Assembly (NCBI GenBank): GCA_008080925.1
Contig: VMDJ01000006.1
Span: forward strand, 1 to 31,627
Origin: Gammaproteobacteria bacterium
GTDB taxonomy: Bacteria > Pseudomonadota > Gammaproteobacteria > Chromatiales > Chromatiaceae
Reading direction: 5' to 3'
Length of the DNA stretch: 31,627 nucleotides
Part shown: positions 22,893 to 30,310 of the stretch, one piece after another
Position numbering within the stretch: position 1 is the first letter of the stretch
Layout of the letters: every line of letters starts with the position of its first letter
Position numbers and translations under genes: made by a program
Notes under the pieces: model-generated
The model's database searches: none
The model's input: the letters and a program-made list of their open reading frames with translations, nothing else
What the model was told of the DNA's origin: nothing

Positions 22893-24799
22893 TGGGCTAC
22901 AAAACTATCATTGAAGACGATATCGATATCCTCGTTGCAGGCGCAGGCCTCGGCGGTACCGGTGCAGCTTTCGAAGCTCGCTACTGGGGTCAGAATAAAA
23001 AGATCGTTATCGCAGAAAAAGCAAACATCGACCGTTCAGGTGCTGTAGCACAAGGTCTGTATGCAATTAACTGTTACATGGGTACTCGTTTCGGCGAGAA
23101 CAACCCAGAAGATCACGTTCGTTACGCACGTATCGACTTGATGGGCATGGTTCGTGAGGACTTGGCGTTCGATATGGCACGTCACGTTGACTCAGCAGTA
23201 CACCAATTCGAAGAATGGGGTCTGCCAATCATGATCAACGAGAAGAAAGATAAGGTTGGCGGTAAGCACCCATACATGCGTGAAGGCCGTTGGCAGATCA
23301 TGATTCACGGTGAGTCGTACAAGCCGATCGTTGCTGAAGCTGCACGTAAGTCTGCAGACAAAATCTTCAACCGTATCTGTGTAACTCACCTGTTGATGGA
23401 CGAAGCGAAAGAGAACCGCGTAGCGGGTGCTGTTGGCTTCAACGTACGTACCGGTAACTACCACGTATTCAAGTCTAAGACTGTTATCTGTGGTGCTGGT
23501 GGTGCTTCTAACATCTTTAAGCCACGTTCAGTGGGTGAAGGCGCAGGTCGTGTTTGGTACGCACCTTGGTCTTCAGGTTCAGCTTACGGTTTGATGATCG
23601 AAGCTGGCGCGAAGATGACCCAGATGGAAAACCGTATCGTATTGGCACGTTTCAAAGACGGTTACGGCCCAGTTGGCGCATACTTCTTGCACCTTAAGAC
23701 TTACACTCAAAACGCTTACGGCGAAGAGTACGAGTCAAAGTGGTTCCCAGCACTTCAAGAGATGGTTGGTAAAGAATACTTGGACCCAGAAGTGTCACAC
23801 CGTACACACCGTCCAATCCCAACCTGTTTGCGTAACCACGCAATCATCAATGAGGTGAACGCAGGTCGCGGTCCGATTCACATGGTTACCATGGAAGCGT
23901 TCCAAGACCCACACTTGGAAGAGATTGGTTGGCACAACTTCTTGGGCATGACCGTAGGTCAGGCAGTACTTTGGGCAGCTACCGACGTAGACCCTAAGTA
24001 CGAAAACCCTGAGTTGACTACTTCTGAGCCATACGTAATGGGTTCACACGCTACTGGTTGTGGCGCGTGGTGTTCAGGTCCTGAGGACGTATCTCCTGAT
24101 GAGTACTTCTGGGGCTACAACCGTATGACGACTGTTGAAGGTCTATTTGGTGCAGGTGACGCTGTTGGTGGTACTCCACACGCATTCTCATCTGGTTCAT
24201 TCACCGAAGGTCGTTTGGCAGCTAAAGCAGCTTGTAAGTACATCGACGATGGCAAAGCAGAAGGTATTAAGGTATCTGACGCACAGATCCAACGCCGTAA
24301 GGAAGAGATCTACAAGCCAATGGAAACTTACACTGTTGGTCGTAACGAGATCGTAGCGGGTACTGTTAACCCTAACTACATCAACCCACGTCAAGGTCTT
24401 GACCGTCTACAGAAGTTGATGGACGAGTACTGTGGTGGCTTTGGTGTTAACTACATGACTAACGACAAGTTGTTGAAGATTGGTCTGAAGAAGATGGCGA
24501 TCTTGGGCGAAGACTTGGAGAAAGTAGCAGCTTCTGACGTTCACGAATTGCTTCGTGCATGGGAATTGAAGCACCGCTTCTTGACTTCTGAGTCTGTGTT
24601 CCATCACACCTTGTTCCGTAAGGAAACTCGTTGGCCTGGTTACTACTACCGTGGTGACGCGATGAAGTTGGACGACCAAAACTGGCACGTTCTGACTGTT
24701 TCTCGTCGTGATCCTAAGACCGGTGAGTACACTATGGAGAAAGCTCCTCTGTACCACTTGGTTGGTGACGTAGAGAAGAAGCCAGCTGAAGAGCATTAA
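22892..24799 (+). CDS. aprA: Adenylylsulfate reductase alpha subunit AprA
   Basis: FAD-containing catalytic subunit, fumarate reductase/succinate dehydrogenase flavoprotein family. In this setting it joins sulfite and AMP to APS, feeding electrons to AprB. 635 residues, a normal length. The N-terminal FAD fold shows DILVAGAGLGGTGAAFEAR; other typical stretches are HGESYKPIVAEAAR, VICGAGGASNIFKPRS and the C-terminal FRKETRWPGYYYRGD. Codon choice is very biased (AAC, TAC, CAC, TTC, CGT, GGT), as in sat and petB. The gene ends in a hairpin followed by a strong terminator. Confidence 0.98.
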   Translation: MGYKTIIEDDIDILVAGAGLGGTGAAFEARYWGQNKKIVIAEKANIDRSGAVAQGLYAINCYMGTRFGENNPEDHVRYARIDLMGMVREDLAFDMARHVDSAVHQFEEWGLPIMINEKKDKVGGKHPYMREGRWQIMIHGESYKPIVAEAARKSADKIFNRICVTHLLMDEAKENRVAGAVGFNVRTGNYHVFKSKTVICGAGGASNIFKPRSVGEGAGRVWYAPWSSGSAYGLMIEAGAKMTQMENRIVLARFKDGYGPVGAYFLHLKTYTQNAYGEEYESKWFPALQEMVGKEYLDPEVSHRTHRPIPTCLRNHAIINEVNAGRGPIHMVTMEAFQDPHLEEIGWHNFLGMTVGQAVLWAATDVDPKYENPELTTSEPYVMGSHATGCGAWCSGPEDVSPDEYFWGYNRMTTVEGLFGAGDAVGGTPHAFSSGSFTEGRLAAKAACKYIDDGKAEGIKVSDAQIQRRKEEIYKPMETYTVGRNEIVAGTVNPNYINPRQGLDRLQKLMDEYCGGFGVNYMTNDKLLKIGLKKMAILGEDLEKVAASDVHELLRAWELKHRFLTSESVFHHTLFRKETRWPGYYYRGDAMKLDDQNWHVLTVSRRDPKTGEYTMEKAPLYHLVGDVEKKPAEEH

Positions 24800-24807
24800 T
24801 ATATTGC

Positions 24808-24834
24808 GCCGGGCTTGAATTATTCAGGTCCGGC
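24808..24834 (+). other. Hairpin directly after aprA
   Basis: A 12-bp stem (24808-24819 with 24823-24834, two G-U pairs) with a TTA loop, extended by flanking AATATAT/ATATATT after a small internal loop. It has no T run, so it is more likely to protect the 3' end of the apr mRNA than to terminate. Confidence 0.6.
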
Positions 24835-24850
24835 CATATATTGCTTAAAT

Positions 24851-24885
24851 AAAGGACTAACATGTTCTGTGTTGGTCCTTTTTTT
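24851..24885 (+). terminator. Intrinsic terminator of aprMBA
   Basis: 12-bp stem (24851-24862 with 24870-24881, one G-U pair), 7-base loop and a T run to 24885. It lies 46 bp before the next gene, so that gene needs read-through or its own promoter, for which I see no clear boxes. Confidence 0.88.
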
Positions 24886-24931
24886 ATCCCTAAAACAAAC
24901 CTTCGCAGTACTGTGAGAGAGAGAATTACCG

Positions 24932-25282
24932 ATGAACATTCTTGAATTATCAGATGAAGAAATTTTGGCAGCCGCAGACCCAATGTGGGCGGATTTGGTC
25001 AAATATTCGAATGAGCAGAATTACGGTGCATTCACCCGTCATTTTTCTAGCACCTTTATTAAAGGCGCAAACGAAGTTGAGATGGGCAAGCAGTTCGCAC
25101 GTAGCGATTTGGCGAAGAACCTTTCAGAAGATACCGAGTACCTAGGCATGATCCGCCGCGGTGATTACGTGACCGTGATGTACAAGGTGATTCACAAAGA
25201 GAACAAGGGTGAGTGGTTAGGCCGTCTGGTGCTGGGCTACGAAAAAGATAAGATCCGCATTTTTGGTGCGACCTTGTTCTAA
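24932..25282 (+). CDS. Hypothetical protein downstream of aprA (116 aa)
   Basis: 116-residue soluble protein without Cys, signal peptide or membrane helix. The first half is predicted helical (LSDEEILAAADPMWADLVKY), the second half looks like beta strands (YVTVMYKVIHKENKGEWLGR, then LVLGYEKDKIRIFGATLF), an arrangement that could fit an NTF2/SnoaL-like cone fold; this is a guess from pattern. The ATG at 24932 is preceded by a GAGAGAGA stretch. The next gene (FKBP) begins 11 bp after its stop, and the TPR gene overlaps that one, so the three form one unit. I do not recognise the family; its place next to aprMBA is the only functional hint. Confidence 0.8.
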   Translation: MNILELSDEEILAAADPMWADLVKYSNEQNYGAFTRHFSSTFIKGANEVEMGKQFARSDLAKNLSEDTEYLGMIRRGDYVTVMYKVIHKENKGEWLGRLVLGYEKDKIRIFGATLF

Positions 25283-25293
25283 GGAAAAGACTG

Positions 25294-25803
25294 ATGTCAG
25301 ATACGATTGAAGACGGTAAGTTTGTTGAATTGAATTATCGCGTGGTCGACGTAAAGACTGGCGATACCTTGGTCACCGTAGACTACCCACTGGGCTATGT
25401 ACATGGCGTCAATGACGTGATGGCAGAGGCTGTGACCAAAGAGCTATACGGTAAAAAAGCCGGCGATACGATCGAGGTCGATATCGATATGACGGCTGTG
25501 TATGGCGAGCGTGATGAATCGTTGGTGTTTACTGATCACATCGAGAATGTGCCAGAAGAGTATCGCGAGATCGGCACCACTATCACCATGGAAAACGAAA
25601 AGGGTGAGATGAAGAGTTTCATCGTGACCCGTTTCGATGACAAGACCTTGACCGTTGATGGCAATAATCCCTTGTGTGGTCGTGAAGTGCGTTTCGTACT
25701 TGAGGTGTTGAGCATCCGCGAAGCCACTGATGAAGAGATTGATTTGGGTGGCGCAGTTGATGCTAACCCAACCCTAGATCAAATCCTTGAGCGCGCGGAA
25801 TGA
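25294..25803 (+). CDS. FKBP-type peptidyl-prolyl isomerase, SlyD-like
   Basis: 169-residue FKBP-fold protein with the inserted-flap arrangement of SlyD: FKBP strands at about residues 8-70, an insert around 75-118 and the return segment VDGNNPLCG (121-129), close to the VDGNHPLAG signature of SlyD. It has no His-rich metal tail, so it is not a classical SlyD and may be closer to the shorter SlpA/FkpB group. Likely a cytoplasmic folding helper, as no signal peptide is seen. AAGGA precedes the ATG. The stop overlaps the TPR gene start by 4 bp (ATGA). Confidence 0.9.
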   Translation: MSDTIEDGKFVELNYRVVDVKTGDTLVTVDYPLGYVHGVNDVMAEAVTKELYGKKAGDTIEVDIDMTAVYGERDESLVFTDHIENVPEEYREIGTTITMENEKGEMKSFIVTRFDDKTLTVDGNNPLCGREVRFVLEVLSIREATDEEIDLGGAVDANPTLDQILERAE

Positions 25804-26828
25804 GCTATTCCAACGCGTACATTATTTATCCGATTAACCGAGCACTTGAGAAGTCAGTTGCTGGGGCGATTGGCTTGCTGCCAGAGAGCATGGCGGGTTC
25901 TGTTGCACGTGATGGCAGTGTCACTATTGCGGACATCTTTTTCCACGCACGTGGCAATTATGAACAAAAGACCTTCAATGCGAATATTCTTGAACCATTA
26001 AGTGAGGCAATTGAAGCAACAATCACTGATGAGCTTAAAGCGGATGACGCTTTATCTTGGGCGGATAAGCAAAACCGTTTAGGTAATGTGTGTGCTGCTT
26101 TAGGTCAAAAGATGTTTAGTGTTGAGCACTACGAAAAAGCGCTAGCGTGTTTTGATCAGGCGTTAACGGTCTATAGCCAAGAAGAAACACCGGCTGAATG
26201 GGCGTTAACCCAATATAACATTGGTACTGCCAAGCAGGCGTTGGGTCGCCAAGAGAGCTTGGGTAAGGTGCTCAATGAAGCAGTTGATGCGTATATTAAT
26301 GCGCTATTGGTTTGGAATAAACAAGACAACCTTGAAGAGTGGATGCTCACCATGCATCAGCTTGGCGTGACTTACCATCAACATGGTTTGGCACTCAAGG
26401 GTAATCGCACCTTCCAAAAGGCAGTTGTTGCACATAAGAATGCTTTGTCTGTCTTAAATGCCGATGACTATGCGTTGGAGCTAACCGCCACGCACAATAA
26501 TCGTGCGGCTGTATTGCAGCATTTGGCTGAATCTGAGAATAACCCAGACCGCGTTGAAGAAGCGTTGCGCGCTTATGAAAAAGGACTGGCAGTGTGTATG
26601 GAGCAGCAGTTGCCATTCCATTTGGCAGTGATGATTCGAATTAATAAAGCGACAGCTCAGCTCGTCTTGGCTGAGATGACAAAGAATGCTGGCTTAGCTG
26701 AAGAAGTCGCAGATGAACATGAGTTAATTCTCGAATGCTTCCCGCACGCATTGCAGCCTTTGTCTAAAAAGCATTGTCAGGCACAAGAAGAAAAAGCCAG
26801 AAAGCTCGCTGAAGAGTTGGCTGCTTAA
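25800..26828 (+). CDS. TPR-repeat protein of unknown function (342 aa)
   Basis: Predicted cytoplasmic helical-repeat protein. After a non-repeat N-terminus (about 1-75) there are four to five tetratricopeptide-type helix pairs, for example HYEKALACFDQALTVYS, ALTQYNIGTAKQALGRQES, WMLTMHQLGVTYHQHG and ALRAYEKGLAVCMEQ. The recurring W-A/M-LT-Q/H-x-LG pattern is typical of TPR proteins that act as protein-binding platforms. It is translationally coupled to the FKBP gene and ends at a strong terminator, so it closes the three-gene unit behind aprMBA. No enzyme domain is seen. A role in assembling a partner complex is possible but not shown. Confidence 0.82.
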   Translation: MSYSNAYIIYPINRALEKSVAGAIGLLPESMAGSVARDGSVTIADIFFHARGNYEQKTFNANILEPLSEAIEATITDELKADDALSWADKQNRLGNVCAALGQKMFSVEHYEKALACFDQALTVYSQEETPAEWALTQYNIGTAKQALGRQESLGKVLNEAVDAYINALLVWNKQDNLEEWMLTMHQLGVTYHQHGLALKGNRTFQKAVVAHKNALSVLNADDYALELTATHNNRAAVLQHLAESENNPDRVEEALRAYEKGLAVCMEQQLPFHLAVMIRINKATAQLVLAEMTKNAGLAEEVADEHELILECFPHALQPLSKKHCQAQEEKARKLAEELAA

Positions 26829-26834
26829 AAAAAG

Positions 26835-26861
26835 AAAAGGCGCGTTAAACGCGCCTTTTTT
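26835..26861 (+). terminator. Bidirectional terminator between the TPR gene and the DUF4279 gene
   Basis: Perfect stem GGCGCGT/ACGCGCC with a TAA loop, flanked by AAAA and six T. The T run reaches the stop codon of the convergent gene at 26860. Confidence 0.88.
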
Positions 26862-27288
26862 ATATCCGCTCCGAAAGCTCGTATTCAACGTTTATAAAAG
26901 CGCCGATCTCAGAGCAAAACTTCACAATACGCGAACCAAAACCGACCTCTGGTGCGTCCTCATCCTTATCAACTGACAATGTGAGCACAACGCCAACACG
27001 GGGTGAGAGATTAAGATTTTTACAAATCTCAATGATCTTCTCTTTCGAAGGTTCAATCTTTTTTAATAGGTCATCATCAATCAGCTTAAACATATCAACC
27101 ACTTGCTCATCCGAGTTGATTGTTTTGGTTGAGAACTCCCAAGAGCTCAATGCGGGCTTATCAAGACTGCCACGAGTGCCTCCGTCATTGGTGGCTGTTG
27201 GTTCTAAACCAATGAATTCTGTCACTTGCGCCGGGTCGAAGTGATAACCGTAGATGCCAAAGTAAGCGCGTCCAATATTCGCAGCCAC
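26860..27288 (-). CDS. DUF4279 family protein (142 aa)
   Basis: 142-residue protein. The N-terminal pattern, YFGIYGYHFDPAQVTEFIGLEPT, followed by a Gly-rich turn (NDGGTRGS) and SSWEFSTK, is the pattern I associate with DUF4279, a domain of unknown function. The start is set at GTG 27288 because GAGGAG lies 6 bp upstream (27295-27300); the frame is open to a further GTG at 27345 without such a site. No membrane segment or signal peptide. Convergent with the TPR gene and sharing its terminator; its start faces the end of the hydrolase gene on the same strand, 84 bp away. Confidence 0.8.
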   Translation of the reverse strand: MAANIGRAYFGIYGYHFDPAQVTEFIGLEPTATNDGGTRGSLDKPALSSWEFSTKTINSDEQVVDMFKLIDDDLLKKIEPSKEKIIEICKNLNLSPRVGVVLTLSVDKDEDAPEVGFGSRIVKFCSEIGAFINVEYELSERI

Positions 27289-27372
27289 AATAAACTCCTC
27301 GTGGGTGAAATCTAAAAGCGAATTATAACGGACAGCCTGCGCCACAGAACGATTCGCGCGTCCGAAACAGGC

Positions 27373-28173
27373 TTATTGTTCAAGAATCCACGTTAAAGCC
27401 GTGTCGAGATCGGTTTTGGTAAATCCGGTGTGGCCACGATCACTAAAATCATAGAGGCGTTTCGGTGCTTGTGCGTGCTCGGCGAGCTCTTTGCCAAGTG
27501 CAAAAGGAATCACGCGGTCATCACGGCTATGCAATATCGCTAATGGCTCGGTCACCTGGGGAAGTTTCGAGAGTGAATCAAAAGGGTGTTTGAGTAATAA
27601 CTCAATAGGCATCCACGGATAATCACGCTTCGCCATCTCGGTAATGCTGGTATAGGGCGCGCCAAGCATCACGCCTTTGAATTGGCGATGGGCTGCCATT
27701 TCAAGTGCCACGCCACTACCTAGTGATTCTCCATAGAGCACGATATGCGTATCCGGAATGCCTTTGTGATTGAGCCAATCCAGTACTGCTTGGGCATCGG
27801 CGTAGAGGCCAGCTTCGGATGGAATACCAGCATTGTTACCATATCCGCGCCAGCTGAAGATCAAAAAGCCACGCTCAGTATCACGAAAATTATCGATGTG
27901 TCTTTTGCGAGTACTCAGATTGCCAGCATTGCCATGCAGCATGACAACCGTAATGGCATCTGCATGCCTGGGGGGTCTAAACCAAGCTTGTAGGGACAGA
28001 GTGTCATTTACTGGAATGCGGTATTCAGTAGCTTCAGGAAATATCGCGCTTTTATTTGCCACCTGTGAGTCGGGTTTAAAAAGCAGGGACTCTTGAGCAA
28101 AGAATAAGGCGGCACATACGCCAAGATAAACAACAAGACTTAGTGTGAGTAGCTTTTTAACAAAGGCGAACAT
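27373..28173 (-). CDS. Alpha/beta hydrolase, BEM46/ABHD13-like, membrane-anchored
   Basis: 266 residues. An N-terminal hydrophobic helix (about 8-26) points to an inner-membrane anchor or signal with the domain in the periplasm. The hydrolase core shows the oxyanion turn LHGNAGN (79-85), the nucleophile S150 in GESLGSG, an acidic pair in HSRDDRVIPF (217-218) and H247 in RGHTGF, so the triad is complete. Substrate unknown; esterase or thioesterase activity is plausible for this group. The ATG at 28173 overlaps the stop of the preceding small gene by one base; a TTG one codon earlier is less likely. Third gene of the tandem-thioredoxin operon. Confidence 0.9.
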   Translation of the reverse strand: MFAFVKKLLTLSLVVYLGVCAALFFAQESLLFKPDSQVANKSAIFPEATEYRIPVNDTLSLQAWFRPPRHADAITVVMLHGNAGNLSTRKRHIDNFRDTERGFLIFSWRGYGNNAGIPSEAGLYADAQAVLDWLNHKGIPDTHIVLYGESLGSGVALEMAAHRQFKGVMLGAPYTSITEMAKRDYPWMPIELLLKHPFDSLSKLPQVTEPLAILHSRDDRVIPFALGKELAEHAQAPKRLYDFSDRGHTGFTKTDLDTALTWILEQ

Positions 28174-28358
28174 CAAAGAATTTCGAGCATCACCATAACG
28201 CCGATTTTATCAACGATATTCTTATCACGGAGCTCATCGGTAGCCTGATCAATACTGAAAAAAGACTCACCAAGCGCTTCGGCTAATTGACCAATGGATG
28301 CAGAGCGGTGCTCTTCCAGGTGCTTGATGATGAGTTCCTGCAGTTCGTCGTCAAGCAT
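28173..28358 (-). CDS. Small helix-turn-helix-like protein (61 aa)
   Basis: 61 residues starting at ATG 28358. The sequence LQELIIKHLEEH, then SIGQLAEALGESFFSIDQATDELRDKNIV, reads as three helices of a small winged-helix domain, with a final beta-like KIGVMVMLEIL. It resembles the size of FeoC-like or other stand-alone winged helices, but I cannot assign a family. It overlaps the upstream thioredoxin-like gene and the downstream hydrolase gene by one base each, so the three are translated together. Whether it binds DNA or a protein partner is unknown. Confidence 0.75.
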   Translation of the reverse strand: MLDDELQELIIKHLEEHRSASIGQLAEALGESFFSIDQATDELRDKNIVDKIGVMVMLEIL

Positions 28359-29452
28359 TACTGAGGTTTTGTTGGTGCGACTGGCTGCGTTGGCTGAGAA
28401 AGAGGGTTTGGCATGCGCGGCATCATCTCATCAATTAAACGACGGGTTTTTGCGCTCCAGACAAGATAGTTCTTTTCACGCAAATACGCTTTACTGGAGA
28501 TGTAGTTAAGAACATTACGTAGACGAACAAACTGTACAACCGAATCAATACGCAAAATTTCTTTGCCTTTCTCATCAAAGAACAAAATTGAAGGGGCGTA
28601 GAAAAGCCCTAACTCCTTAGCCCAGTCTTTTGCTGTTGTCGCTTTGCCGCTTGGCGTTACGACTGGCACATCACTCCACATGTCGAGTTGTACAGAATCA
28701 AAGTATTGATCCATGCGACGCTGAATTTGTTGTTTACGCAGCGGATCGGTATGCAAGATGTCGCAGGCATGACAATTGCCTTGTTCAAAAAACACGGCTA
28801 GTGGTCTTGAACCAGGAATAACGCTTCGATCCAGATGGAAGGGTGGCTTTTCAAAGAAGGGTTCTTCGACCATGTCTTCAGCTTCAAAGCGTAAGGTTGA
28901 ATCTCCGCGTGCGAGATAGTCTGGAAAAGATTCGACCAGATAATGTTCGTCAGCAACATATTCGAGAGCTGCTCTAAATTGATACGCAGGGTAGTAGCCA
29001 CGTAATCGTAGTGCGATATCACCGTTAGGTTTATAAAAAACCAAAGAGGGCGTGAAGTTAGTATCAAGACTGATTGAGTAATCTCGCTCACTCATAACCT
29101 GTCCTTTAGGCGTGGTTAACTCTTCAGGGCTCCAGATATCTAAAGGAACAATGTCGAAATGTTTCCGCGTGTATTTCACGATATCTGGAAGCTTGAAATT
29201 AGTTTCCATGAGCTGCTTGCAGTAAGCACATCGCTTCTGACCAAAGTAGGTCACCAAAACTTTCCCATTCTTATTTGCCTCGGCGAGATCTTCATCAAGC
29301 TCGAGAAAGTTTTGTTTAAACCAGTCAGGATAAGTGACAAGATCGCTAGTGGGTTGGTCATCAAAACTAAAATCATCACCCGCAGCGAGTGCCATGCTCA
29401 CGGTCAGTGAGAGCACAAGAATGAAAATCAGCGAGACGATTTTGTTCAACAT
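28358..29452 (-). CDS. Secreted protein with two thioredoxin-like domains (364 aa)
   Basis: A signal peptide (about 1-23) sends it to the periplasm. The first thioredoxin-like domain (about 45-170) has the active-site pair CAYC (C75, C78) and a TP cis-proline region at about 134-135; the second (about 205-340) has CHAC (C227, C230) and an AP equivalent in YAPSILFF. Both halves also share a D-x-WS segment (LDIWSPE, LDMWSDV) and a KG/GK turn, so they look like a duplicated unit of the SoxW-type thioredoxin family. The tail is Pro/Gln-rich. Likely a disulfide reductase or isomerase in the periplasm. First gene of a three-gene overlapping operon. Confidence 0.88.
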   Translation of the reverse strand: MLNKIVSLIFILVLSLTVSMALAAGDDFSFDDQPTSDLVTYPDWFKQNFLELDEDLAEANKNGKVLVTYFGQKRCAYCKQLMETNFKLPDIVKYTRKHFDIVPLDIWSPEELTTPKGQVMSERDYSISLDTNFTPSLVFYKPNGDIALRLRGYYPAYQFRAALEYVADEHYLVESFPDYLARGDSTLRFEAEDMVEEPFFEKPPFHLDRSVIPGSRPLAVFFEQGNCHACDILHTDPLRKQQIQRRMDQYFDSVQLDMWSDVPVVTPSGKATTAKDWAKELGLFYAPSILFFDEKGKEILRIDSVVQFVRLRNVLNYISSKAYLREKNYLVWSAKTRRLIDEMMPRMPNPLSQPTQPVAPTKPQ

Positions 29453-29529
29453 TTCAGGGTGTTAGGTTTTTCTTTTTCTCTTTCTAAGTGTTCGCTAGAG
29501 TGGGCCTAATTGCAAGTGAGGTAGATCAA

Positions 29530-30195
29530 ATGTTGGATTGGGAATCGATAGATACGGTATTGCTCGATATGGATGGCACCCTGCTAGATCTACACTTTGA
29601 TAACCATTTCTGGCTTGAATTTGTCCCGCATAAATATGCCGAGCTTAAGGGTCTAAGCATAGAAGAAGCTAAGGCTAACTGTACGGCTCAAACCACGGCG
29701 GTTGCGGGTACCCTCGATTGGTATTGTCTGGATTACTGGTCAGATCGACTCGGGCTAGATATTCCGCAGCTGAAAGAGGAGGTAGCTCACCTGATTAATG
29801 TCCTACCGGATGTGACTGAATTCCTCGATGCATTGGCTGCGCGAGGCAAACGTCGTGTCTTGGTGACCAATGCACACCGTAAATCGCTTGATCTAAAAAT
29901 GCGTAAAACCCATCTCGATCAGCATTTAGATTGCTTGATTAGTTCACATGATTTTGGTCATGCGAAAGAATTTGATGAATTTTGGCCAGCGCTACAACAA
30001 ATTGAGCCGTTTAATCCAAATCGAACGCTTTTTGTTGATGATTCGTTGCATGTACTGAAGTCAGCAGAACGCTATGGCATTGCAAATATCGTGGCAATTA
30101 CCTTCCCTGATTCGCGACAAGAAAAACGCCAAGTAACTGATTTTATTCCAGTTGAAGGGTTCTCTGAGCTGCTTCCTGGGTTGCTGAAGGCTTAA
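29530..30195 (+). CDS. yrfG: GMP/IMP nucleotidase YrfG-like HAD hydrolase
   Basis: 221-residue cytosolic phosphatase of the haloacid dehalogenase superfamily. HAD motif I is LLDMDGTLLD (nucleophile D13, D15), motif II is VLVTNAHRKSL, and motif IV is TLFVDDSLHVLKSA. The opening stretch LDLHFDNHFWLEFVPHKYAE and the cap region match E. coli YrfG, which dephosphorylates GMP and IMP. The ATG at 29530 has GAGG 8 bp upstream; the frame is open further back without a good site. Diverges from the thioredoxin-like gene with 77 bp between starts. Confidence 0.92.
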   Translation: MLDWESIDTVLLDMDGTLLDLHFDNHFWLEFVPHKYAELKGLSIEEAKANCTAQTTAVAGTLDWYCLDYWSDRLGLDIPQLKEEVAHLINVLPDVTEFLDALAARGKRRVLVTNAHRKSLDLKMRKTHLDQHLDCLISSHDFGHAKEFDEFWPALQQIEPFNPNRTLFVDDSLHVLKSAERYGIANIVAITFPDSRQEKRQVTDFIPVEGFSELLPGLLKA

Positions 30196-30213
30196 ATTAA
30201 TCCTTTATTAGCG

Positions 30214-30242
30214 TTTAATTAATAAGCTAATACTTATATACT
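30214..30242 (+). promoter_or_regulatory. Candidate sigma-70 promoter of fbp
   Basis: TTTAAT (30214-30219), 17 bp spacer, TATACT (30237-30242) with a short GC-rich discriminator (ATCGCG). The -10 is strong and the -35 weak. The leader would be about 60 bases. Confidence 0.42.
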
Positions 30243-30310
30243 ATCGCGTCATAAATTTCCTATGTGGTTGCAGTGGCAACCGCTTCGGCAGCGACTAAGG
30301 AGTCCTCCCC

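Noticed and set aside
24407..24796. 129-codon minus-strand frame opposite the end of aprA
   Set aside because: Same cause as in sat: biased codons of aprA leave the complement open. No ribosome-binding site or recognisable family.
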